Shown here piece after piece: positions 33,150 through 41,863 of a DNA stretch of 64,000 nucleotides (the first letter of the stretch is position 1; every line of letters starts with the position of its first letter). The notes below the pieces were generated by a model. It was given only the letters and a program-made list of their open reading frames with translations, had not been told where the DNA came from and made no database searches. The DNA is from Streptomyces sp. NBC_01381 (GTDB lineage: Bacteria; Actinomycetota; Actinomycetes; Streptomycetales; Streptomycetaceae): assembly GCF_026340305.1 (NCBI RefSeq), contig NZ_JAPEPI010000001.1, positions 3,720,001 through 3,784,000 of the forward strand, given 5' to 3'. The translations under genes and the position numbers were made by a program.

Positions 33150-34084
33150 GCCTGAACCTCCAGTTTCTTGTGGGCGGAGAGCGGGCCGGGGTCGGGCGAC
33201 CCCGCCATGTGGCAGCGGATCTCCTTGGAGGGCGGCCCGGCCGTCCCCCACAGGTCGGAAAGCTCCGGGACGCGCCGCCAGACCCGTGCGATCCACTGGT
33301 CCTCGACGATCTGCGCGACCTCGGACGTGTACTCGCAGACGAGCCCGGAGGGGTCGGCGAAGTAGGAGAAGGTGTTGTTGCCGGGGCCGTGCCGGCCTGG
33401 CCCCCACTGCGGGACGACGCCGTGGTGCCGCAGCCGGCCGAGGCCCCGCATGAAGTGGTCGACCGAACTCATCTCGTACGCCACGTGGTTGAGGGAGACC
33501 CACTCCGCCTGGTTGAAGGCGATGCAGTGGTGGTCGGCGTTGCAGCGCAGGAACGCCATCTGGTGCTCGGACCAGTCGGAGACGCGCAGGCCGAGGACGT
33601 CGCGGTAGAAGGCGACCGAGGCGTCGATGTCCGTGGTGTTGAGGACCGCGTGCGTGACACCGACCGGCACGGCGCCGTCCCGGCCGCGCGGGGCGACCGC
33701 CTCGACCTCCGCGCTGATCTCGATGAGCCGGTGCTCGTGGTCGGTGAAGCGCAGGCCGTAGCCGCCGCCGACCTGGTCGAGCGGGCCTGGCCCGGCGACC
33801 GGTGTGATGCCGCGCGCGAGCAGCCGCCGCGCCGCCTCGTCGACCTCGGCGGGTGTGGCCACCGCGAAGGAAATCCTGCCGAGTCCGGTGCGGTCGGCGC
33901 GGGTGAGCTGGAGTGCGTGGTGCTCGGCGCCGGTGCCGCGCAGCCAGGCGGCCGTGCCGCGCTCCGACTCGACGGTCTCCAGACCCCAGACCTCCTGGTA
34001 GAAGTCGGCGGCCTCGGTGAAGGCGGGGGTGAGCAGTTCGACGGAGCGCAGGGCGCGCAGTCGGGCGATGGGAGGTTGGGACAT
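33146..34084 (-). CDS. VOC family extradiol-type dioxygenase
   Basis: 312 residues with two vicinal-oxygen-chelate modules. The C-terminal module carries the metal triad of type I extradiol dioxygenases: His in VTHAVLNT, His in LNHVAYE, Glu in LVCEYTSE. It should cleave a catechol-like ring next to a hydroxyl group, using Fe(II) and O2. Position between hydrolase-type genes and ALDH fits a meta-cleavage route. The substrate is not inferable from sequence alone. Confidence 0.87.
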   Translation of the reverse strand: MSQPPIARLRALRSVELLTPAFTEAADFYQEVWGLETVESERGTAAWLRGTGAEHHALQLTRADRTGLGRISFAVATPAEVDEAARRLLARGITPVAGPGPLDQVGGGYGLRFTDHEHRLIEISAEVEAVAPRGRDGAVPVGVTHAVLNTTDIDASVAFYRDVLGLRVSDWSEHQMAFLRCNADHHCIAFNQAEWVSLNHVAYEMSSVDHFMRGLGRLRHHGVVPQWGPGRHGPGNNTFSYFADPSGLVCEYTSEVAQIVEDQWIARVWRRVPELSDLWGTAGPPSKEIRCHMAGSPDPGPLSAHKKLEVQA

Positions 34085-34107
34085 GACCTACTCCAGAGGT
34101 ACGGGGA

Positions 34108-35595
34108 TCAGTTGGCCCAGGGGAGCGGCGCGTCCGAGACGCCCCAGTACAGGGACTTCTGGCGCTGGTAGGCGCGGATGCCGTCGCGGCCCTTCTCCCG
34201 GCCGAGACCGCTCTCCTTCATGCCGCCGAAGGGCGTGGCGATGCTGAACTGCTTGTAGGTGTTGATCCAGACGGTGCCCGCGTCGACGCGGCGCGCGATC
34301 TGCCAGGCGGCCCGGTGGTCGCGGGTCCAGATGCCGCAGGCCAGGCCGTAGACGCTGGAGTTGGCCTGTCGTGCGAGGTCGTCCTCGTCGTCGAAGGGCA
34401 GCGCGACGAGGACGGGTCCGAAGATCTCCTCCTGGCAGGTGCGGGAGGAGTTGGGAAGACCGTCGATGACGGTGGGCAGGTAGTACGCCCCGTCGCGGTA
34501 CTCGGCACCCTCCGGAACCGCCCCGCCGCACAGCACCCTCGCGCCTTCCGAGCGCGCGAGATCGACGTACGCGGCGACCGAGTCCCGGTGCCTGTGGTGC
34601 ACGAGCGGCGCGACCTGGGTGTCGGGGGCGGTGCCGGGACCGACCCGCAACTTCCGCACCCGCTCGACCAGTTCACCGACGAACTCGGCGTAGATCTCCC
34701 GCGCCACGAAGAGCCGCGACCCGGCGATGCAGGACTGCCCGCTGGAGGAGAACACCCCGAACATCACCCCGGCCAGAGCCTGTTCGACATCGGCGTCGGC
34801 GAGGACGACCGTCGGCGACTTGCCGCCCAGCTCCAGCGAGACCGGCATCAGCTTCTCGGCGGCCGCGTGGGCGAGCGTACGGCCCGTGCTCGTGCCGCCG
34901 GTGAAGGTGACCTTGCCGACCCGCGGATCGCGCACGATCGCGTCGCCGACGATGCTGCCGCGCCCCGGCAGGACGGACAACAGGCCTGCGGGCAGGCCGA
35001 GTTCATCGAGCGCACCGGAGATGATCCGGCCGAGCGAGAGCGAGACGAGCGGGGTCCACTCGGCGGGCTTGAGCAGCACCGCGTTGCCGCCCGCGAGCGC
35101 CGGGGCGAGCTTCTGGGCATCGCTGGCGACGGGGGAGTTCCAGGGGTTGACCGCGCCGACGACGCCGATTGGCTCGTACACGCTCATCGTCACGTAGTCG
35201 CCGCGCGAGGGCGTGATCGCCTCCTCCGCCGTCTCAAGGGCGGCCGCCGTGTAGCGGAACGTAGCCGCGGCGCTGGCCACCAGGGCGCGGGTCTCGGTGA
35301 GGGCCTTGCCGGTGTCGGCGGTCTGCAGAGCGGCGAGTTCTTCAGCCGACTCCTCGATCAACTCGGCTATGCGGTGCAGCAGTTGGGCGCGCTGATGGGG
35401 CAGGAGCCGGCGCCACCGCGGGTCGGCGGCGGCCTGTGCCGCCCCTTGCGCCGCCTCGGCGACCTCGTCGGGGGAGACCGCGTGCACGGTGGCGAGCGTG
35501 CGGCCCGTCGCCGGGTCGACGGTGTCGGCCGGGCCGCCCGAACCACGACGCCACCGGCCCGCTATGAGGGCTTCGTCGGCTGGGATGCGGGGCAT
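34108..35595 (-). CDS. Aldehyde dehydrogenase
   Basis: 495 residues, standard NAD(P)-ALDH. Conserved Asn in NPWNSPVA, cofactor motif FTGGTSTG, general-base Glu in LELGGKSP, catalytic Cys in SSGQSCIAGSR, and EEIFGPVL. Probably oxidises a semialdehyde or betaine-aldehyde-like intermediate. ATG 35595 follows AGGAGG. It is first in the long minus-strand catabolic operon running to the Rieske gene, and divergent from the MFS transporter. Confidence 0.92.
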   Translation of the reverse strand: MPRIPADEALIAGRWRRGSGGPADTVDPATGRTLATVHAVSPDEVAEAAQGAAQAAADPRWRRLLPHQRAQLLHRIAELIEESAEELAALQTADTGKALTETRALVASAAATFRYTAAALETAEEAITPSRGDYVTMSVYEPIGVVGAVNPWNSPVASDAQKLAPALAGGNAVLLKPAEWTPLVSLSLGRIISGALDELGLPAGLLSVLPGRGSIVGDAIVRDPRVGKVTFTGGTSTGRTLAHAAAEKLMPVSLELGGKSPTVVLADADVEQALAGVMFGVFSSSGQSCIAGSRLFVAREIYAEFVGELVERVRKLRVGPGTAPDTQVAPLVHHRHRDSVAAYVDLARSEGARVLCGGAVPEGAEYRDGAYYLPTVIDGLPNSSRTCQEEIFGPVLVALPFDDEDDLARQANSSVYGLACGIWTRDHRAAWQIARRVDAGTVWINTYKQFSIATPFGGMKESGLGREKGRDGIRAYQRQKSLYWGVSDAPLPWAN

Positions 35596-35919
35596 GGGGG
35601 CCTCCTGGCGCGCTGGGTCTGATCCGGGGTGGACCACGCGGTGTTCAGCGGTGGGTTCATCCGGTCCGGATGCTCTTCGGTAAGCGCTAGAAATCTAAGG
35701 GCTTAAATATCTGGAACGCAAGACCCATCCGTGACCGTTCTTCGATGATTTCCCCTGCGGAGGCTCTTGACGGGCTCCGGTGTCCGGACGGTACAACTTA
35801 AGCGCTTAGAAACTTTGCGCTTACTTGCTCCTCGACTCGGGTTTCCCCAGACTCCGCAGTCGGAGCGTTCCCTCCCCCGCTCGTCCCCGCCCTCGTCCCC
35901 TCAGCAGCGGAGTACCCGC
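35596..35919. promoter_or_regulatory. Divergent promoter region with paired palindromic operators
   Basis: 324 bases between ALDH and MFS starts, locally AT-rich, without a gene. Two similar 25-bp elements occur at 35681-35705 and 35799-35823. Each has two TAAGCGCTTA-like 10-mers 15 bases apart: TAAGCGCTAG and TAAGGGCTTA in the first, TAAGCGCTTA and TTTGCGCTTA in the second. A central CG in a 10-bp palindrome is typical of LacI-family sites. The regulator is not evident in the window; the nearby MarR and GntR proteins are alternatives. Confidence 0.65.
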
Positions 35920-37302
35920 ATGACGATCGACGCTTCCCCGGACCATGCGGTCCGGGCCGCCATAGCCGCCCGCTTCGAACGGCTCCCCCTGTGCCGCTGG
36001 CACGTCACCGTCCGGCTCATCGTGGGCGCGGTCACCTTCTTCGAGGCCTTCGACCAGCTCCTGATCGCCTACGCCCTGCCGGGGCTGCGGCAGGAGTGGG
36101 ACCTCAGCACCTCCGCAGCGACCCTGCTGCTCACCGTCGGCTCCATCGGCATGCTGGTCGGGGCGCTGCTCTCCGGGCGGCTCGCGGACCGGATCGGCCG
36201 GGTGAAGGTCATCGCGCTGTGCATCGCGCTGTCCAGCGCCGCCAACCTGGCCCTGTCCCTGGCCACCTCGCCCGAGATGTTCATGGGCCTGCGCTTCATC
36301 CAGGGCCTGGCGATCGGCGGCGAGGTTCCGGTGGCGGCGACCTTCATCGCCGAGATCACCCGCAGCCACAAACGCGGCCGCTTCGTCCTCCTCTACGAGC
36401 TGGTGTTCCCGGCGGGCCTGACCGTGGGCGCGCTCGTCGCGGCCTGGGTGGTGCCGATCCTCGGCTGGCGCTGGATGTACGCCCTGGCCGCGCTCCCGGG
36501 GCTGCTCTGCATCCTCGTACAGCGCAAGGTGCCCGAGTCGCCGCGGTGGCTCGCCGACCACGGCAGGGCGCAGGAGGCCGCCGATGTGATGAGCGGGATC
36601 GAGGCCGAGGTCGAACGGGTGACGGGGAAGCCGCTGCCGCCGCCCGCACCCGAGCCGCTTCCGGCCGTGGCGCCGGGGGAGGGGGAGCGAGGGCTGCGAG
36701 GCCTGTTCACCGGCCGCTACCGGCGGCGCACCCTCGTGATCGGCGTCCTCTGGTTCACCGGCTACTTCGTGAACTACGGCATCACGTCCTGGCTCCCCAC
36801 GATCTACCAGAACCGCTACGGCCTCTCCCTCTCGGACGCGCTCCTCTACTCCACGGTCACGTCCTGTGCGGGGCTGCTCGGCTGCCTCGTCGCGGCGCTG
36901 ACCGTCGACAGGGCGGGGCGCCGGCGGGTCATCACCGGGTGTCTTGGCGGGGCGGCGGCGATGCTGCTGGTCCTCGCGTTCCTGGGGGCGGGCACGCCGC
37001 TGCAGGTCCTGGCGTGGACCTCGCTCGCCGCGGTCTTCTTCTTCGGGTCCAACATCTGCCTGTACCTGTACACGCCGGAGCTCTTTCCCACGCGGATGCG
37101 CGCGCTGGGGAGCAGTGTGGGCGGGGCGATGAATCGGCTGGGGGTCATCCTGGGGCCGATTGTGGTGGGGGCGGTGTACGCGGGCGGTCGTGTGTCGACG
37201 GTGTTCGTGGTGCTGGGGGCCGTCGCGGTCGTGGGGGCGGTGGTCGCCGCGCTCGGGGCCGAGGAGACCGCGGGGCGGCGCTTGGAGGAGGTTTCGCCGT
37301 AG
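35920..37302 (+). CDS. MFS transporter (aromatic acid/sugar-type)
   Basis: 460 residues with 12 predicted membrane helices. MFS signatures GRLADRIGRVK between helices 2 and 3, PESPRWLADHGR after helix 6, and a charged central loop (Glu/Pro-rich). Closest in style to the metabolite:H+ symporters that import aromatic acids. It is the presumed importer for the substrate of the divergent catabolic operon. ATG 35920 has GGAG seven bases upstream and begins MTIDASPDHAVRAAI. Confidence 0.87.
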   Translation: MTIDASPDHAVRAAIAARFERLPLCRWHVTVRLIVGAVTFFEAFDQLLIAYALPGLRQEWDLSTSAATLLLTVGSIGMLVGALLSGRLADRIGRVKVIALCIALSSAANLALSLATSPEMFMGLRFIQGLAIGGEVPVAATFIAEITRSHKRGRFVLLYELVFPAGLTVGALVAAWVVPILGWRWMYALAALPGLLCILVQRKVPESPRWLADHGRAQEAADVMSGIEAEVERVTGKPLPPPAPEPLPAVAPGEGERGLRGLFTGRYRRRTLVIGVLWFTGYFVNYGITSWLPTIYQNRYGLSLSDALLYSTVTSCAGLLGCLVAALTVDRAGRRRVITGCLGGAAAMLLVLAFLGAGTPLQVLAWTSLAAVFFFGSNICLYLYTPELFPTRMRALGSSVGGAMNRLGVILGPIVVGAVYAGGRVSTVFVVLGAVAVVGAVVAALGAEETAGRRLEEVSP

Positions 37303-37314
37303 GGCGGGGAAGTA

Positions 37315-37365
37315 TCAGCCCGTCCGGCGTTTGAGGACGAACTCGGCGGAGCCGGTGATCGACGG
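37315..37365. repeat. REP-like interspersed repeat, copy 1
   Basis: Begins TCAGCCCGTCCGGCG and continues with TTTGAGGACGAAC and GCCGGTGATCGACGG (to 37365). A near-identical 36-bp core occurs at 47236-47271. This kind of sequence is common in Streptomyces intergenic regions. It lies between two converging gene ends. Confidence 0.75.
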
Positions 37366-37388
37366 TGCGCAGAACCCCGGTGGAGCCC

Positions 37389-38141
37389 TCAGCCGAACCG
37401 CTCGATCCGGACCCGGTCCACCGGCTGGCCCGCGGCCACCAGCAGGCGCGACGCGTGCTCCGCGAATCCGTTCGAGCCGCAGATGTACGCCTCCCAGCCG
37501 CCCTCGGGCAGCGAGGACGAGGAAAGCAGCGGGGCCAGGTGCCCCGCTGCCAGGCGGCCCTCCGTACCCGTGAGGATCACCCGCGTCTCGTCCCCGTACT
37601 CATCCGCGTAGATGAGATCCGACGGCGTACGGGCGGAGACCAGGAGCCGCAGCGGGACACTCGGCCCCGCCTTCCGCCAGTGCCGCAGCATCGACATCAG
37701 GGGGACCACCCCTGAGCCTGCCCCCAGGAGCAGTGCCGGCCGGTCTCCAGGCCAGGCGAAGAAGCCGGACAGCGGGCCCCGCACCTCGACGGTGTCGCCG
37801 ACGCGGGCCACCGTGTGGAGGTGCCCGGACACCTCGCCGCCCGGCACATGGTCCAAGGTCAGTTCGATCTCGCCGGACGCCTCCGCGTCCTCTGGAGCAG
37901 ACGCGATCGAGTAGTGGCGCTGGGCGACATAGCCGTCCGGAGCCGTCAGGCGCAGCATCAGGTGCTGGCCCGGCAGATGTCCCTGCCAGTCGGGCACCTT
38001 GAGGCGGAACGTCGAGGCGGCGGGCGTCTCCCGGCGGATCTCGACGACCGTCGCCCGCTGCCAGACGGCCGCCGCGCGATTGCTCACCGCGATCCTGCCG
38101 GGCACGGCGAACCGCGTAGGGGGTACGAAGGTGTCAGTCAC
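37389..38141 (-). CDS. FAD-binding oxidoreductase (ferredoxin-NADP reductase-like)
   Basis: 250 residues. FAD domain RHYSIASAP and VSGHLHTVARVGDTVEVRGP, NAD(P) domain LLGAGSGVVPLMSMLR and ICGSNGFAEHAS. No iron-sulfur domain. It overlaps the molybdoenzyme gene by eight bases, so it is almost certainly the electron donor of that enzyme. Last gene of the long minus-strand nucleoside-salvage operon. Confidence 0.87.
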   Translation of the reverse strand: MTDTFVPPTRFAVPGRIAVSNRAAAVWQRATVVEIRRETPAASTFRLKVPDWQGHLPGQHLMLRLTAPDGYVAQRHYSIASAPEDAEASGEIELTLDHVPGGEVSGHLHTVARVGDTVEVRGPLSGFFAWPGDRPALLLGAGSGVVPLMSMLRHWRKAGPSVPLRLLVSARTPSDLIYADEYGDETRVILTGTEGRLAAGHLAPLLSSSSLPEGGWEAYICGSNGFAEHASRLLVAAGQPVDRVRIERFG

Positions 38142-38763
38142 CGGAGTAGCGCTCCTCCCGCCAGGGATTGCCCCGGTGGTGATAGCCGTTCTGTTCCCAG
38201 AAGCCCGGCTCGTCGTGGTCGAGGAGCCGCAGCCCCGCGATCCACTTCGCGCTCTTCCAGAAGTAGAGGTGCGGGACGATCAGGCGGGCGGGCCCGCCGT
38301 GCTCGGGCGGCAGGGGCCCGTCCCCGTACTCCCAGACGATCCAGGCCTTGCCGTCCGTGACGTCGGACAGGGGGAGGTTCGTGGTGTAGCCGGTGTGCGA
38401 GTACGCGACGACGTGCGTGGCCTCGGGGCGCGGCCCCGCGGCGGCCAGGAACGCGTCGAGGCTCACCCCGCCGAAGCGCACCCCGAACTTGGACCAGCTG
38501 GTCACGCAGTGGATGTCCCCGCGGTACTCGGACGCGGGCAGCGCGTGCGCCTCGTCCCACGTCCAGGTGCGGGGGGACGTGACCAGGCCGTCCACGCGGA
38601 ACGTCCAGTCCGCGGGCGTCAGGTCTGGCGTCACCTCGGCAGAGAGGACCGGCCAGCCGTCGGCCGCGTCGTACTGGCCGGGCGGCAGCCGCGGATCGCG
38701 GTCGGCGGCGCGGGCGCGGCCGGTGAAGCCGCGGGTGGGCTCGAAGGCCGTTTCGGAGGTCAT
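38134..38763 (-). CDS. Sulfite-oxidase-family molybdoenzyme (YedY/MsrP-like)
   Basis: 209 residues, one molybdopterin-binding SUOX-fold domain with the Mo-ligand Cys in IHCVTSWSKFG and the conserved PHLYFWKSAKW. No Tat signal and no heme or dimerisation domain, so cytoplasmic. YedY/MsrP relatives reduce S- and N-oxides such as methionine sulfoxide; that would fit a sulfur-nucleoside operon, but this is inference. The ATG at 38763 overlaps the deaminase stop by four bases (ATGA). Confidence 0.85.
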   Translation of the reverse strand: MTSETAFEPTRGFTGRARAADRDPRLPPGQYDAADGWPVLSAEVTPDLTPADWTFRVDGLVTSPRTWTWDEAHALPASEYRGDIHCVTSWSKFGVRFGGVSLDAFLAAAGPRPEATHVVAYSHTGYTTNLPLSDVTDGKAWIVWEYGDGPLPPEHGGPARLIVPHLYFWKSAKWIAGLRLLDHDEPGFWEQNGYHHRGNPWREERYSGD

Positions 38764-40133
38764 ACGGTGCTTGCCACTTCGGAGGTGCTGATCGGTGCGG
38801 TGGATGCCGCCGCGTCCCGCAGGGTGCTGAGCGCGTGCTGTTCGTCCACGGTTTCCAGCGTACGGTCGCGCATCAGGACCCGGCCGTCGACGACCGTGTC
38901 GCGGACGTCGGAGGACGCGGCGCTGTACGCCAGCATCGACCACGGGTCGTGCCGGGGCGCGAGGTGCGGCCGGGAGAGGTCCAGGACTATCAGGTCCGCG
39001 CGCTTGCCGGATTCGAGCGAGCCGAGCTGGTCGGCGAGGCCCAGCGCCCGCGCCGACTCGATGGTCGCCATGCGGACCGCCTGCTCGGCGCCGACCGCCG
39101 TCGGGTCGCCGCCCGCCTTGTGCACCAGCGCCGCGAGGTTCACCGCGCCGAGCAGATCGAGGGTGTTGGAGCTCACCGCGCCGTCCGTGCCGAGGCCCAC
39201 CGTGACGCCCGCGTCGAGGAGGTCGGGGACGCGGGCTATGCCGCAGCCCAGCTTCAGGTTCGACACCGGGCAGTGTGCGACCGCCGTGCCGGTGCGGGCG
39301 AGCATCGCGATTTCCGCGTCGGTGAGGTCGACCGCGTGCGCCAGCAGCGTGTCGGGGCCGAGCACGCCGAGCGATTCGAGCAGCTCCACGGGGCGCATGC
39401 CGTGCTGCTCGACGACGGTTGCCACCTCGCCCGCGTTCTCGGCGGCGTGGATGTGCAGGAGGGCCCCGTGCTCACGGGCGAGCGCGGTGATCGCCGTCAG
39501 CTGCTCGGGCACCAGGGTGTACGCGGAGTGCGCGAAGAGCACCGGGCGTGTGCCCGGCGCCGGGGTGCGGGCGGCGAGGTCGGCCGCCGCCCAGCCGAGT
39601 CGGTCGGCGTAGGCGCGGCCGTCCGGCGGGCCCGGCACGTCCATGAACGTGGGTCCGGTGAGCAGCCGCCACCCGGCGTCGCGGGCCACCGCCTCGGCCG
39701 CCTCGTGGAACCAGTACATGTCGAGCGCGGCGGTGACCCCGGCGCGTACGGACTCGGCGATCGCACCGAGCATCCCCGCCGTGACCGTCTCCGGTGAGAG
39801 CCGCTCCGCCTCGGCCGGGATCACGCGGGCCAGAAAGCCCTGCAGCGTGACGTCGTCGGCGATGCCGCGGAACAGCGTCATCGCGAGGTGCGTGTGCGTG
39901 TTGATGAGGCCGGGAAGGACGAGACAGCCCTCGGCGTCCAGCTCCTCGGCCGCCTCGTACGTGGCCCGCAGCCGCTCCGCCGGGCCGACCTCGACGATCT
40001 TCCCGGCGCGGACGGCGACCGCGCCGTCCGTCACGACGGTGCCCGACGGGTCGACGGTGAGTACGTCGCCGCCGTGGACCAGGAGATCGACGGAGCCGCC
40101 CCGGTCCTGGGCCGGCAGGTCAGTGGGGTGCAT
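38760..40133 (-). CDS. MTA/SAH deaminase family amidohydrolase
   Basis: 457 residues. Zinc-site motifs NTHTHLAMTLFRG, HIHAAEN, LAHAVDLTD and LGTDGAVSSN match 5'-methylthioadenosine/S-adenosylhomocysteine deaminases (MtaD/SsnA group). Predicted to convert MTA to 5'-methylthioinosine, or SAH to S-inosylhomocysteine. It lies directly downstream of a nucleoside phosphorylase and near mtnA-D, so MTA is the likeliest substrate. Cytoplasmic. Coupled by ATGA overlap to the molybdoenzyme gene. Confidence 0.88.
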   Translation of the reverse strand: MHPTDLPAQDRGGSVDLLVHGGDVLTVDPSGTVVTDGAVAVRAGKIVEVGPAERLRATYEAAEELDAEGCLVLPGLINTHTHLAMTLFRGIADDVTLQGFLARVIPAEAERLSPETVTAGMLGAIAESVRAGVTAALDMYWFHEAAEAVARDAGWRLLTGPTFMDVPGPPDGRAYADRLGWAAADLAARTPAPGTRPVLFAHSAYTLVPEQLTAITALAREHGALLHIHAAENAGEVATVVEQHGMRPVELLESLGVLGPDTLLAHAVDLTDAEIAMLARTGTAVAHCPVSNLKLGCGIARVPDLLDAGVTVGLGTDGAVSSNTLDLLGAVNLAALVHKAGGDPTAVGAEQAVRMATIESARALGLADQLGSLESGKRADLIVLDLSRPHLAPRHDPWSMLAYSAASSDVRDTVVDGRVLMRDRTLETVDEQHALSTLRDAAASTAPISTSEVASTV

Positions 40134-40181
40134 CGGTTCCGTTCTCCGTGGTCTTCGTCGGCCTGGGGGCGGGCGCGCGGC

Positions 40182-40946
40182 TCAGTGGTCGGCGCCGGCC
40201 AGCAGGCGCAGCGCGTCCAAGGTTATCCGGGCGCCCCGGTCTACTCCCTCGGCGACCACGTCGCGGTGCGGGTTGTAGCCGCCGGTGGCCTCCTCGTCTA
40301 CCAGCTCGTCGGCGTTGGCGCCGTCCACGACGAGCGCGCCGCCCGCGACCAGGCCGTGCGTGGCGGCGAAGACGAGCAGCGCCGAGAGCTCCATCTCGAT
40401 GGCGGCGATCCCGGCCGCCGCGTACGCCTCGCCGGGCAGCGGCAGGAAGCCCGGCTGGAACGCGGCCCGCGTCCACACCACGCCCCGGTGGTACGGCGCG
40501 CCGGCCGCCCGCGCGGCGCGCTGCAGCGCGATGACCGCCTCCGGGGTCGAGAACGCCGGGTACTCGGCGGGGATCAGCTGCCCCGTCACGCCGTCGTCGC
40601 GCACCGCCGCGTCGGCGATGACCAGGTCGCCGTCGCCGATGCCGGGGCGGATCGCGCCCGCTGTGCCGAGCCGCAGGATGGTGGTGACGCCCGCCTCTGC
40701 CAGCTCCTGGAAGAGGAGGATCGCCCCCGGTGCGCCGACGCCGTGCGATGCGACCACGACGGGCGTGCCCTGCCAGGTGCCGGTGAAGGTGCGGTACTCG
40801 CGGTGGTACGACACCTCCTTCGCGTCGGCGAGGAGGTCGGCGACGGCCGCCGCGCGGGCCGGGTCGCCGACGACGACCGCGCTGGTGGGCAGGCCGGTGC
40901 GGGGGACGCGGGTGATGGGCAGTGTGTCGCCGGGCGACGTCGTCAT
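40182..40946 (-). CDS. Nucleoside phosphorylase, NP-I (DeoD/Udp) family
   Basis: 254 residues. VVVGDPARA phosphate site, LRLGTAGAI, and IEMELSALLVFA ribose-binding Glu region are those of hexameric PNP/uridine phosphorylases. It lacks the trimeric MTAP signature. In context it should phosphorolyse methylthioinosine (or inosine) to hypoxanthine and methylthioribose-1-phosphate. ATG 40946 overlaps the permease stop (ATGA). The symbol is left blank because MTI versus uridine specificity cannot be read from the sequence. Confidence 0.85.
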   Translation of the reverse strand: MTTSPGDTLPITRVPRTGLPTSAVVVGDPARAAAVADLLADAKEVSYHREYRTFTGTWQGTPVVVASHGVGAPGAILLFQELAEAGVTTILRLGTAGAIRPGIGDGDLVIADAAVRDDGVTGQLIPAEYPAFSTPEAVIALQRAARAAGAPYHRGVVWTRAAFQPGFLPLPGEAYAAAGIAAIEMELSALLVFAATHGLVAGGALVVDGANADELVDEEATGGYNPHRDVVAEGVDRGARITLDALRLLAGADH

Positions 40947-41863
40947 GCGGGTTCTCCTACCGGGGATGGCGGGGATGCCGGGGATGGCGGGGACTTGCGG
41001 CGGCGCCTGCGCGCCGTGGACAGGAAGAGGGCGACCAGCGTCACCACGTACGGAGCCGCGTCGGTCGCCTGCTGCGGCATGCCGAGCCCCTGCAGCCGGA
41101 AGCCGACGGCCTCCGCGATGCCGAAGAGCAGCCCCGCGAGCAGCACGCCAAGGGGCAGCGCGCGGCCCAGCATCACGGCGACCACGGCGATCCAGCCACG
41201 GCCCGCCGTCATGTTCTCGGAGAACAACGTGACGTTGCCGAGGGCGAGTTGAGCGCCCGCGAGCCCGCACAGGACGCCGGACGTCAGGACGGCCGCGTAC
41301 TGATACTTCGCCGGACTGACGCCCAGCGTCGCCGCCGCGTCGGGCGCCTCGCCGACGCCGCGAAGCCGCAGGCCCCACGGGTGGCGGGCGAGGAACACCG
41401 CCGCCACGGCGACGGCGGCCCACGACAGATACACGAGGGCGGAGTGCCCGGACAGGACGGGACCGACGAACGGGATGTCGATGCCGCCGAGACCCGCCAA
41501 CTCCGGGTCGGAGAAGGTGCCTTGCACGCCGAAGACCGTACGCAGCAGGAATCCGGTGAGGCCGACCGCGAGGAGGTTCAGCGCGACGCCGAGGACGACG
41601 GCGTCGCCGCGCAGCCTGATCGTCCCGACGGCCAGAATCATCGAGTACGCCGCCGAAGCCAGGGCGGCGAACGCGACACCCAGCCAGGCGCTTCCGGTGA
41701 ACCAGCTGCCCGCGACGCCGCTGAAGCAGCCGACCAGCATCATGCCTTCGAGGCCGATGTTGAACACGCCGGCCCGCTCACAGATCGCGCCGCCGAGTGC
41801 GGCGAGCAGGATCGGGGTGAGCGCGAGCAGCGCGGAGTGGAACAGGGCGGAGTCGACGCTCAT
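40943..41863 (-). CDS. ABC transporter permease, nucleoside (BMP) type, second subunit
   Basis: 306 residues, about eight membrane helices, of the BPD_transp_2 family (KYQYAAVLTSGVLCGLAGAQLALG, ENMTAGRGWIAVVAVMLGRALP is the EAA-like loop region). Forms the channel with the neighbouring permease for uptake of nucleosides. Short overlaps with both neighbours. Confidence 0.88.
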   Translation of the reverse strand: MSVDSALFHSALLALTPILLAALGGAICERAGVFNIGLEGMMLVGCFSGVAGSWFTGSAWLGVAFAALASAAYSMILAVGTIRLRGDAVVLGVALNLLAVGLTGFLLRTVFGVQGTFSDPELAGLGGIDIPFVGPVLSGHSALVYLSWAAVAVAAVFLARHPWGLRLRGVGEAPDAAATLGVSPAKYQYAAVLTSGVLCGLAGAQLALGNVTLFSENMTAGRGWIAVVAVMLGRALPLGVLLAGLLFGIAEAVGFRLQGLGMPQQATDAAPYVVTLVALFLSTARRRRRKSPPSPASPPSPVGEPA

